DNA from: Oscillospiraceae bacterium
GTDB lineage: Bacteria; Bacillota; Clostridia; Oscillospirales; Ruminococcaceae
DNA length: 11,934 nucleotides
NCBI GenBank assembly: GCA_009776345.1
Contig: WRLS01000056.1
Span: forward strand, 1-11,934
Direction: 5' to 3'
Shown here: piece by piece, positions 5,963-11,934 of the stretch
How positions within the stretch are numbered: the first letter of the stretch is position 1
Layout: every line of letters starts with the position of its first letter
Notes under the pieces: model-generated
What the model was told of the DNA's origin: nothing
The model's input: only the letters and a program-made list of their open reading frames with translations
Database searches by the model: none
Translations under genes and position numbers: made by a program

Positions 5963-6680
5963 TCGCAGAGCCTTCGTCTAGGTACAGCCACCAATCGGGG
6001 TGGCTTTTCAGCGCTGTTGCGGGGATTAGGTTTGTGATTGCCCCGGAATCCAGTGTATCTTTCACGGCTTTTGCCTTTGCCGCGTGGGGGACTACGGATA
6101 CGATTGTTTTGCAGGCGAGGATTTGCTTTACCGTCACGCTGACTGCCTGCTCGGGGACATCGGAGATTGAGGGGAACCAGCCTTCGCGGACTTGCTGCCT
6201 GCGGCAGGCTTCATCGAGCGTGACAAGCTTGAAGGCGTCGGTGCAGTCAAAATCCGCGGGCGGGTCGTTGAAGGCGATGTGTGTGTTCTCGCCTATGCCG
6301 ATCACGCCGATATCAACGGGCTTTTCGCGTATCAGCGCGCTTATCCGCGCGATTGTGGCGGCGATATCGCCCTCGCCGGAGATATAATTCATTTTCGCGC
6401 CGGGGGCCTTCGCGATAAACCGCTCCGCCAAATAGCCGCAGAAGCTCGCTTTATGCACCGCCGACAGGCCTACATATTCGTCAAGATGGAAAAGCTCCGC
6501 CTTTTCCCATGGGATGTCCATGCCGGTGAGCGCCTCGAAGAATTCAAACTGCGACTGGCCGGTGGAAACCATCATGCGGAAATACCCGCGCGCGTTAACC
6601 GCGTCCATGATGAGCGAGCTTACTTTTTCGGCGGCGGCAATGCCGTTTTCAAGCGGCGTTTTAGAAATCGTCAGATTCAT
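5946..6680 (-). CDS. nagB: Glucosamine-6-phosphate deaminase (NagB-like)
   Basis: NagB converts glucosamine-6-phosphate to fructose-6-phosphate and ammonium. The 244-residue product has the family fold: STGQSQ (39-44) for phosphate binding, FHLDEYVGL (64-72) with the proton-transfer Asp67, and GIGENTHIAFNDP (128-140) around His134. By eye alignment to E. coli NagB, Asp141 is Asn132 here and Glu148 is Asp139. This matches the GIGENGHIAFNDP branch of the family rather than the classical enzyme. The ATG overlaps the nagA TGA (ATGA), and a GAAGGAAAG sequence in nagA supplies the ribosome binding site. The last residues, DEGSASLRRD, lie in an 11-bp inverted repeat, and the stop is in an A-type repeat. 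Confidence 0.87.
   Translation of the reverse strand: MNLTISKTPLENGIAAAEKVSSLIMDAVNARGYFRMMVSTGQSQFEFFEALTGMDIPWEKAELFHLDEYVGLSAVHKASFCGYLAERFIAKAPGAKMNYISGEGDIAATIARISALIREKPVDIGVIGIGENTHIAFNDPPADFDCTDAFKLVTLDEACRRQQVREGWFPSISDVPEQAVSVTVKQILACKTIVSVVPHAAKAKAVKDTLDSGAITNLIPATALKSHPDWWLYLDEGSASLRRD
5954..5978 (-). terminator. Hairpin spanning the last nagB codons
   Basis: GACGAAGGCTC (5954-5964) and GAGCCTTCGTC (5968-5978) form a perfect 11-bp stem with a 3-nt loop. It lies within the coding sequence, just before the stop at 5946-5948. No T-run follows on the minus strand, so it could block 3' exonucleases or be a repeat boundary rather than an intrinsic terminator. Confidence 0.45.
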
Positions 6681-7873
6681 AGCTTTCCTTCTTTCTTGTT
6701 GCTTTGGACAACTTCTCCCCTAAGCATTACAAAGGATACATCTATATTTTTGTCAAACAGGATAATATCCGCGTCACAGCCTATTGCGATGCGGCCTTTG
6801 TTCTTTTTGCCGATGATATTCGCGGGGGTTTGGGACGCCATCTTGACGGCGTCGGCGAGGGGTACGCCCGCAAGCTCTGTCATAACGCGGACAAGGCGCG
6901 GCATATCCGCGCAGCTCCCCGCGAACGAGCTGCGGTCGGGGAGCTTCATCACGCCGTCTTCCAGAATTGTCTGAACGCCGTTTTTCTGGGTGTAGACCGT
7001 GCCCTCGGCGTAACCGGCGGCTGACGCGGCAAGGCCGTCGGTTATAAGCGCGATGCGGTTTGCGCCCTTGCATTTGTAAATAAGCTTGAGCAAGGGCGGC
7101 GGCAGGTGCTTGCCGTCGGCGATTACGCTGACTGTAAGCTCATCGAAATACAGGCCCGCCTCCACAACGCCCGCAATGCGGTAGGCGTTTTTGCGGTGCA
7201 TGGACGAGCATCCCGAATAGATGTGCGTGACATCGGCGTAACCGTAATCCAATGCTTGTTCTATTTGCTCAAACGTCGCGTCGGAGTGGGAGATTGACGC
7301 CGTGATCCCACGCTTTGCGATCTCCCTGCCAAGCTCAAACCCGCCGGGAATTTCGGGTGCCGCGCCCATCATGCGTATTATATCCCCGTGATCGAGCAGA
7401 AGCTTTATGCTATCTTCATCGGGCGTTAAAATATACTCCGGCGCCTGCGCCCCGCGCTGCTGCTGTGAGATGAACGGGCCTTCTAGATGCACGCCTAAAA
7501 TATCCGCCTCTTTACAAATATCTTTTGCGGCGCGGATATTTTGGATTGCGGATACAAGCTCATCAATCGGGGCGGTGAGCGTCGCCGGCAAAATCGAGGT
7601 CGTACCAAATCGGCTGTGTGCCGCGCATATTTTTGCGATCTCCTCGGGCGTGCTTCCCATAAACTCCAGCCCGCCACCGCCGTGTACATGGATATCCACA
7701 AAGCCCGGGGAAATCACGCGCCCCGCCGCGTCTATAACGCGGATATCGGCGGGGGGCGCGGAAATCGGGCGGTCGAGGATATCGGTGATTTTGCCGCCCT
7801 CAACCATCACCCCGCCTGTAGGAATTACGCGGTGGGGCAGAATTACCATGCCGTTTTGAACCAGCGTCCTCAT
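6677..7873 (-). CDS. nagA: N-acetylglucosamine-6-phosphate deacetylase
   Basis: NagA hydrolyses GlcNAc-6-phosphate to glucosamine-6-phosphate and acetate, a cytoplasmic step of amino-sugar and peptidoglycan recycling. The 398-residue amidohydrolase shows DIHVHGGGG (60-68), the metal ligand Glu131 in HLEGPF, His196 in SISHSDA, His217 in VTHIYS, His256 in DGKH and the catalytic Asp279 in LITDG. HIYSGCSSMHRKNAYR replaces the classical HLFNAM, placing it in a divergent clostridial-type branch; a related acyl-amino-sugar substrate cannot be excluded. The start is 7 nt after the gdhA stop with no evident Shine-Dalgarno, so it probably depends on ribosomes finishing gdhA. It ends in an ATGA overlap with nagB. 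Confidence 0.9.
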   Translation of the reverse strand: MRTLVQNGMVILPHRVIPTGGVMVEGGKITDILDRPISAPPADIRVIDAAGRVISPGFVDIHVHGGGGLEFMGSTPEEIAKICAAHSRFGTTSILPATLTAPIDELVSAIQNIRAAKDICKEADILGVHLEGPFISQQQRGAQAPEYILTPDEDSIKLLLDHGDIIRMMGAAPEIPGGFELGREIAKRGITASISHSDATFEQIEQALDYGYADVTHIYSGCSSMHRKNAYRIAGVVEAGLYFDELTVSVIADGKHLPPPLLKLIYKCKGANRIALITDGLAASAAGYAEGTVYTQKNGVQTILEDGVMKLPDRSSFAGSCADMPRLVRVMTELAGVPLADAVKMASQTPANIIGKKNKGRIAIGCDADIILFDKNIDVSFVMLRGEVVQSNKKEGKL

Positions 7874-7880
7874 GCGCGGA

Positions 7881-9155
7881 TTAAATCCAGCCGCGCAGCT
7901 TTGCGGCTTCGCTGACGCGGTTTATCGCGATGACATAGGCGGCGTCGCGCATATAGAGATTCTTTTCTTTTGCAAGGTCATAAACCGCGCGGAACGCCTT
8001 TGACATGGCGGTGTTAAGCTTTTCGAGGGTTTCCTCCAGCGTCCAGAAATAATTCATATTGCACTGCACCTGCTCGAAATAGCTACAGGTCACGCCGCCC
8101 GCGTTTACAAGGAAATCGGGGAGCAACGTAATTCCGCGCTCACGGATCAGCGGGTCGGTGTCCGGCGTGGTGGGGCCGTTTGCGCCCTCGGCGATTATGC
8201 GCACCTGCTTTGAGATACTCGGGAAATTCGCGGGCGTAATCTCATTTTCCAAGGCGGCGGGGATGAGTATGTCCACATCTTCGCAAAGCCAAGCGTCGCC
8301 GGGGAGGATCTCATAGCCCAGGGCTTTGGCTTTTTCCTCGTCAATGCCCCAGCCTTTTTTTATTTCGGTGAGCTGCTGTATGTCACAGCCGCTTTTTTTC
8401 CTGACGGTAAAGGCGGGGGAGTCCGGGCTGTTTTTGCAGGAAATTGTAACGACCTTCCCGCCAAGCTCCGAATACAGCCTTGCGGCGTATTCCGCCACAT
8501 TGCCGAAGCCCTGGATGCTTGCGGTGGTTGCGCTTATATCGGTTTTTTCTATATCAAGCAGGTCCTTAAGTACATAGACAATGCCGTAGCCGGTGGCTTC
8601 CGTCCTGCCGAGGGAACCGCCCATGCCCACGGGCTTTCCCGTAATAACGCCGGGATAACGCGCGCCCGCCATGGTTTCGTACTCATCCATCATCCACAGC
8701 ATATGCTGGCTGTTCGAGCCTGAATCCGGCGCGGGGACATCGAGGTTCGGGCCGAATTGGGAATATGCCCCGCGGATATATCCCCTGCACATCCTTTCCT
8801 GCTCACCCGCGGAAAGCTCCAGCGGGTTGCAGATAATGCCGCCTTTGCCGCCGCCCAGCGGTATATCCACCACGGCGCATTTCCATGTCATCCACATAGA
8901 AAGCGCGCGGACGGTGTCGGCGGTTTCGTGGGGATGGAAGCGGATGCCGCCCTTTGCGGGGCCGCGCGCGTCGTTGTGCTTGATGCGGAATGCCTTGAAA
9001 ACCTTTGTAGAGCCGTCGTCCATCTTGACCGGGATTGTGAAGTGGAATTCCTTCATCGGCTGGCGGAGAAGCTCCCGCGCGCCCGCGTCCAGCCCGATCT
9101 GGTCCGCAACCTTGCCGAACTGTTCCTGCGCGTTTTCATACGGATTGTATGCCAT
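7881..9155 (-). CDS. gdhA: Glutamate dehydrogenase, hexameric type
   Basis: It interconverts 2-oxoglutarate plus ammonium and glutamate using NAD(P)H. The length, 424 residues, fits the hexameric 45-50 kDa class. Substrate-site motifs are PAKGGIRFHP (66-75, Lys68), Lys92 in MTWKCAVVD, the catalytic Lys104 in PLGGGKGG, and VPAPD (140-144, Asp144). GSLGRTEATGYG (180-191) follows. The dinucleotide fold has QGFGNVAEYAA (215-225). VPAPDSGSN differs from the usual PAPDVGTN-like run, next to a catalytic Asp that is kept. Cofactor preference is uncertain, but NAD is likely. GGGAGG (complement of 9164-9169) sits 8 nt before the ATG, and a strong promoter lies upstream. It heads an operon with nagA and nagB. 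Confidence 0.93.
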   Translation of the reverse strand: MAYNPYENAQEQFGKVADQIGLDAGARELLRQPMKEFHFTIPVKMDDGSTKVFKAFRIKHNDARGPAKGGIRFHPHETADTVRALSMWMTWKCAVVDIPLGGGKGGIICNPLELSAGEQERMCRGYIRGAYSQFGPNLDVPAPDSGSNSQHMLWMMDEYETMAGARYPGVITGKPVGMGGSLGRTEATGYGIVYVLKDLLDIEKTDISATTASIQGFGNVAEYAARLYSELGGKVVTISCKNSPDSPAFTVRKKSGCDIQQLTEIKKGWGIDEEKAKALGYEILPGDAWLCEDVDILIPAALENEITPANFPSISKQVRIIAEGANGPTTPDTDPLIRERGITLLPDFLVNAGGVTCSYFEQVQCNMNYFWTLEETLEKLNTAMSKAFRAVYDLAKEKNLYMRDAAYVIAINRVSEAAKLRGWI

Positions 9156-9163
9156 AAAAAGTA

Positions 9164-9169
9164 CCTCCC
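9164..9169 (-). promoter_or_regulatory. Strong gdhA ribosome binding site
   Basis: GGGAGG on the minus strand, 8 nt before the gdhA ATG. It is the only strong Shine-Dalgarno found for gdhA and nagA, consistent with nagA relying on coupling. Confidence 0.8.
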
Positions 9170-9196
9170 GAATTGGTGTTTGTTTATTTAAAGAAT

Positions 9197-9225
9197 ATTA
9201 TACAATAAAAAATAGATTTTTTCAA
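9197..9225 (-). promoter_or_regulatory. Sigma-A promoter of gdhA-nagA-nagB
   Basis: On the minus strand, TTGAAA (complement of 9220-9225) and TATAAT (complement of 9197-9202) are separated by 17 nt of very AT-rich DNA. The expected start near 9190 leaves a leader of about 35 nt. No operator or riboswitch is evident. Confidence 0.85.
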
Positions 9226-9279
9226 TTCGCAATTAAAAAACAGTTTTGCGTAGGGGTGGCTGGCGGGCGCAGGGCGCCG

Positions 9280-9380
9280 CAGGTTTTAGGATTGAGGTTT
9301 GAGGTTTTAGGAAAAGGACGGCACGACAATTTTCTTCCCTTCCTAAATCCCGGGTCCTAAAACCTAAATCCTGCCGAAGG
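9280..9380. repeat. A-type inverted repeat, copy 4
   Basis: Left arm 9280-9318 and right arm 9334-9373, composed of TTTAGGA/TCCTAAA heptamers. It ends in CTGCCGAAGGC and joins directly to a GTAGGGG hairpin, the same composite order as at 184-314. Confidence 0.85.
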
Positions 9381-9439
9381 CCGTAGGGGGCGCACACCCG
9401 GGCGTCCCGAATTTACCCGCCAATCAAAAATAATGCACC

Positions 9440-9463
9440 GTAGGGGCGGCAATCTGCCGCCCG
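9440..9463. repeat. B-type hairpin with GGCA/TGCC stem
   Basis: GGGCGGCA (9444-9451) pairs with TGCCGCCC (9455-9462) across a 3-nt loop. It has the same 5' GTAGGGGCG and 3' CGCCCG as the 30-57 element, but different paired bases inside. Confidence 0.85.
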
Positions 9464-9470
9464 TTTTATG

Positions 9471-9517
9471 CCCCCTTCGCGCACGAAGGGGGTGCCGTCC
9501 GCAGACGGCGGGGGTTG
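9471..9517. repeat. C-type double-hairpin repeat
   Basis: CCCCCTTCG/CGAAGGGGG (9471-9479 with 9484-9492) followed by GCCGTC/GACGGC (9494-9499 with 9504-9509), then GGGGGTTG. It is an exact inverted copy of 5747-5793. Confidence 0.88.
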
Positions 9518-9624
9518 CACGTAGGGCGTGACAACTCGGCTCGCCGAAAAACCGCATCGCATCGTACAATGCGGGACGCGCCCCCGCGCGTCCCGAAATT
9601 ACAATCGTATCCATATATAAGCCG

Positions 9625-9650
9625 TAGGGGCGGGCTTCCATGCCCGCCCG
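9625..9650. repeat. B-type hairpin with GGGC/GCCC stem
   Basis: GGGCGGGC (9628-9635) pairs with GCCCGCCC (9642-9649), loop TTCCAT. The inverted element at 146-173 carries the same stem with a different loop. Confidence 0.85.
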
Positions 9651-9705
9651 CGAATATTCGCTTTGACTTTGACGATCGGGGATGGAACCCCGACCCTACA
9701 ATTTC

Positions 9706-9753
9706 CTTCCCTTCCTAAAACCTCAATCCTCAATCCTAAAGCCTGCCGAAGGC
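9706..9753. repeat. Half of an A-type repeat
   Basis: Only the right arm (CTTCCCTTCC followed by CCTAAAA, CCTCAAT, CCTCAAT and CCTAAAG heptamers and CTGCCGAAGGC) is present, ending 21 nt from the radical SAM stop codon. The left arm is absent or replaced by B hairpins. Confidence 0.75.
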
Positions 9754-9773
9754 AAAAAACACCAAAATCACAC

Positions 9774-10745
9774 TTAATAATACTCCAAAGACGCCGTGTA
9801 ATGCTCCGCGTCAAGCTCCGGCGAGGGCGCGTTTTCACACAGCCACCTGCGGATGTAAAAACACATCGCGCATTTCGATGTATACCCCGCTTCCGGGATG
9901 AAGCCCTTGCTTTTGGCGTAGCTCATCAATGCGTCTGCGCCGCCTGACAGCACGGCCTCCATCACCGGGTACTTGCCGCGGGGCAGGCCGCCGACCGCTT
10001 CCTCCAGCGGCACGGAAAGCCCGGTGCAGGACGGTACAAATTTACCGTATAAATCCACATGGTAATGCGCGCCGGACAGCGCCCGTGTGCATGGCTTTGT
10101 GTCGAGCAGGCTGTCTGTAGGTTTTACGGGGAAATATTCTTCCTCTATATTTATTGCCCTGCCGCCGTAGCCGATGCCGTAGCTTTTTGCCGTATCATAT
10201 ATGTAGGAGGGCGAAACTGCCCTTTCCATAGCTTCGCGGTTATGGGCCTTGTTCATGTCCAGATTTTTGAGCATGGGCAAAAATTCCTCCCGCCAGAGGA
10301 AAAACCGCGCGCCGTATTCCCTGCACAGCATCGCGAGCCGCAGCGGCCGTGCATACGGCACATATTCCGCGTGGTACGGGTCCAGCGAAATGCACAGCGT
10401 ATCCGCCCCTGCAGCTAACAACCGCTCAAGATAATTGCCGATTTTTTCTTCATCGGTTGCCCAGAAGGCGTTTGTTTCTACATAATCCACGCCAACTCGC
10501 GCATCGCGCAGGCACTCCAGCAAAATAACCAGGCCGTCAATATCCATAAACGGTTCACCGCCGCCGATATGCACTGCCCGGCAGCCGAAGCTCACAAGCT
10601 GCCGCGCGAGCTTCCCCGACATTTCGCGGGTGATATAGCCCTTCGCCCTTGTCGGGGAACAGGCGTAGCAGCAATGCCTGCAAGCGGCGGTACACCTGTA
10701 ATTTGTCATGATGCCCCCATTGCCGAGCCTTCCCGATTTATACAT
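9774..10745 (-). CDS. Radical SAM protein with C-terminal cysteine cluster
   Basis: A 323-residue radical SAM enzyme. The cluster motif is C18-TAA-C22-RH-C25, with Cys26 and Cys29 nearby; GGGEP (61-65) is the SAM-binding motif, and CISLDPYH (118-125) is also core-like. Beyond the core, C219, C240, C292, C295 and C303 suggest an auxiliary iron-sulfur cluster as in SPASM/twitch maturases. The reaction and substrate are unknown. I chose the ATG at 10745: AAGGGG lies 7 nt upstream, while the longer frame would overlap the end of the previous gene. Only 13 nt separate it from that gene, so the two are probably one operon. No precursor peptide gene is visible between or next to them. Confidence 0.85.
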   Translation of the reverse strand: MYKSGRLGNGGIMTNYRCTAACRHCCYACSPTRAKGYITREMSGKLARQLVSFGCRAVHIGGGEPFMDIDGLVILLECLRDARVGVDYVETNAFWATDEEKIGNYLERLLAAGADTLCISLDPYHAEYVPYARPLRLAMLCREYGARFFLWREEFLPMLKNLDMNKAHNREAMERAVSPSYIYDTAKSYGIGYGGRAINIEEEYFPVKPTDSLLDTKPCTRALSGAHYHVDLYGKFVPSCTGLSVPLEEAVGGLPRGKYPVMEAVLSGGADALMSYAKSKGFIPEAGYTSKCAMCFYIRRWLCENAPSPELDAEHYTASLEYY

Positions 10746-10758
10746 AGCTCCACCCCTT

Positions 10759-11673
10759 CTAGTAATGAAACTTCGCCACATAATTTACCCCGTCCCCGAT
10801 ATACTGCGAAAGGCCGCTTTGCCCCGCGCCCGAGGTCAGCGTCGGGTCCATGAGGATCCAGTCCTGCCCGTCGAAGAATATCACATTGCCGATCCAGCCC
10901 TCTTCCTCGGAATAAACGCTGATCCACGCGTGGTAATACTCGCCCACATAGCCGAACACAAGCTTTGTCGGGATGCCAAGGCTGCGCAGCATCGCTGTCA
11001 TGACCGCGGCGTAATCAAAGCAAATCCCCTTGCCCTTTGCCAAAACCGCGTCTAAATCGGGCAAATAGCCGCTCTCCACGGTTTGCGCAAGCTCGGTGTC
11101 GTAAGATAAATTTCCCGTGACAAAATTAAACACCGCGGAAATTACGCCGATAAGGTCCCGCGCGCCCGCCGTTATTTCGGCGGCTTTGGCGGTCACGGCG
11201 CTTTCCTTGCTGTAATTTACGTGCTGGCTGGGGCGCAGAAAGGGCGCCAGCGGATCGCTGATAGATACATCTATATGCGCTTTCACGACGACCTTCAGCT
11301 TCATTTCATCGACCTGCTCGCACAGCGTCACGACATAGCGCCCGTTGCCTTCTGTCAGCGGGAAGACCGCAAAATCCCCGGGCGCGACGATATAAACATA
11401 CTGCTCGCCGCCCGGCCCATCCACCAGCACATTTATCATATTCGGCGTATCTATGCGGTATTTCGCCATGATATATCCATCGGACGAATTTGAATAATCG
11501 ATAACCGCCTTGTCGTTTTCCTCCACGGAAATTCCCGGCGCAGACGCCGCCGGCACGCTAACCTCGCGCGGCGTAAAATCCGCGGGGGGCGCATCCGGCA
11601 AGTTGGCGCATCCCGCCGCAAAAACAACCGCCGCCGCGATAATCAACGCGAAAGCCCTGCTGAAAATTTTCAT
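10759..11673 (-). CDS. Lipoprotein with transglutaminase-like domain
   Basis: A 304-residue predicted lipoprotein. The signal peptide MKIFSRAFALIIAAAVVFAAGC has a lipobox (FAAGC) with the lipidated Cys22, so it should be anchored outside the membrane. A Pro/Ala-rich linker (23-50) and a beta-rich region (about 55-140) precede a transglutaminase-like core at about 170-280. That core has Cys218 in GKGICFDYA, His248 in YYHAW and Asp276 in LMDPT, the Cys-His-Asp triad in its usual order and spacing. It could act as a cysteine peptidase, amidase or cross-linking enzyme; the target is unknown. AAGGGG is 7 nt before the ATG, and a good promoter lies 28 nt upstream. A radical SAM gene follows 13 nt downstream. 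Confidence 0.88.
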   Translation of the reverse strand: MKIFSRAFALIIAAAVVFAAGCANLPDAPPADFTPREVSVPAASAPGISVEENDKAVIDYSNSSDGYIMAKYRIDTPNMINVLVDGPGGEQYVYIVAPGDFAVFPLTEGNGRYVVTLCEQVDEMKLKVVVKAHIDVSISDPLAPFLRPSQHVNYSKESAVTAKAAEITAGARDLIGVISAVFNFVTGNLSYDTELAQTVESGYLPDLDAVLAKGKGICFDYAAVMTAMLRSLGIPTKLVFGYVGEYYHAWISVYSEEEGWIGNVIFFDGQDWILMDPTLTSGAGQSGLSQYIGDGVNYVAKFHY

Positions 11674-11700
11674 GCCGCACCCCTTCGCAATGATGCTTCA

Positions 11701-11729
11701 ATTATACCACCGCCGCGGGGAAATGACAA
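11701..11729 (-). promoter_or_regulatory. Sigma-A promoter of the lipoprotein/radical SAM operon
   Basis: On the minus strand, TTGTCA (complement of 11724-11729; five of six consensus bases) and TATAAT (complement of 11701-11706) with a 17-nt, GC-rich spacer. The predicted start near 11694 gives a leader of about 20 nt. Confidence 0.8.
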
Positions 11730-11739
11730 TTCATAATTG

Positions 11740-11934
11740 AAAAACACTCCCTCCGTCTGCAAACCACCCCGGCGCAGCCGCGCCACCCCTCCAAAGGAGG
11801 GGAATTTGCGGGGGGCAACCCCCGGCGGCAACCCCCCTCCCCCCCTTCGTGCGCGAAGGGGGAGCCGCCTGCGGGCGGCGGGGGTTGTTCCCGCAATTCG
11901 CCGCCAAAGACAACCCCCTGTCACTACGTGACAT
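11740..11934. repeat. Repeat cluster at the right edge
   Basis: No gene is supported. Hairpins: CCCCTCC-AAA-GGAGGGG (11786-11802); a C-type double hairpin (11841-11879) with CCCCCTTCG/CGAAGGGGG and GCCGCC/GGCGGC; and TGTCAC-TAC-GTGACA (11919-11933). The array continues past the window edge. Confidence 0.8.
11841..11885. repeat. C-type double hairpin with a compensatory stem change
   Basis: Same architecture as 9471-9517, but the second stem is GCCGCC (11864-11869) with GGCGGC (11874-11879) instead of GCCGTC with GACGGC. A T-A pair has become C-G with both sides changed. Confidence 0.83.

Larger units (their letters stand above)
9240..9773. repeat. Large repeat cluster between gdhA and the radical SAM gene
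   Basis: About 530 nt without a gene. In order: an A-type inverted repeat (9280-9380); a B element (9383-9409) joined to it exactly as at 184-314; a B hairpin (9440-9463); the C double hairpin (9471-9517); a B-like GGGACGCG/CGCGTCCC hairpin (9573-9594) preceded by the same ACCGCATCGCATCGTACA run as at 63-80; a B hairpin (9625-9650); a TCGGGG/CCCCGA hairpin (9676-9693); and a lone right arm of an A repeat (9706-9753). Confidence 0.86.

Noticed and set aside
9240..9773. CRISPR array
   Set aside because: Repeats are hairpin modules of different types with irregular spacing and no constant repeat-spacer pattern; no cas gene is in the window.
11670..11934. Several open frames at the right edge on both strands
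   Set aside because: They are repeat translations rich in Gly, Pro and Arg without ribosome binding sites, and some cross the mapped lipoprotein promoter.

Overview
The window looks like chromosomal DNA from a member of the Bacillota, most likely an uncultured gut- or rumen-type Clostridia (Oscillospirales/Christensenellales-like). This rests on strong GGAGG-type ribosome binding sites, sigma-A consensus promoters (TTGACA or near it, 17 nt, TATAAT), clostridial-type RecX, RimO and hexameric GDH, and GC-rich coding sequence interrupted by many GTAGGGG-type hairpin repeats. The taxonomic placement is inference. I see no phage, insertion sequence, CRISPR array, tRNA or rRNA.

Layout. (1) 1-448: a dense intergenic repeat array containing a near-perfect 99-bp direct duplication; its second copy ends a few bases before recX. 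(2) 449-3056, plus strand: recX, a Nudix hydrolase and rimO. The Nudix ribosome binding site lies inside the end of recX. The Nudix gene and the last ~47 codons of rimO are AT-richer than their surroundings. (3) 3057-3680: non-coding, degenerate repeats. (4) ~3716-3850, plus strand: a probable small RNA gene of about 135 nt with a perfect consensus promoter, one long hairpin and a textbook intrinsic terminator. I could not assign it to a known RNA family. (5) 5514-3893, minus strand: a cytoplasmic CBM9-like protein and a Gfo/Idh/MocA oxidoreductase, coupled by an ATGA overlap. (6) 5580-5950: more repeat modules. (7) 9155-5946, minus strand: gdhA-nagA-nagB behind one clear promoter. (8) 9240-9770: the largest repeat cluster. 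(9) 11673-9774, minus strand: a lipoprotein with a transglutaminase-like catalytic triad, followed 13 nt later by a radical SAM enzyme with extra C-terminal cysteines, behind one clear promoter. (10) 11740-11934: repeats to the window edge.

How the genes fit together. gdhA-nagA-nagB makes metabolic sense as one unit: NagA deacetylates GlcNAc-6-P, NagB releases ammonium and fructose-6-P, and GDH can fix that ammonium into glutamate. The CBM9-like/oxidoreductase pair is probably also sugar-related. RecX and RimO are housekeeping functions. The lipoprotein/radical SAM pair has no assigned pathway and is the least understood protein-coding part.

The most interesting signals outside the genes are the orphan small RNA and three repeat modules (called A, B and C here). 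Copies of B and C keep hairpin pairing while the paired bases change, which suggests that structure is conserved rather than sequence.
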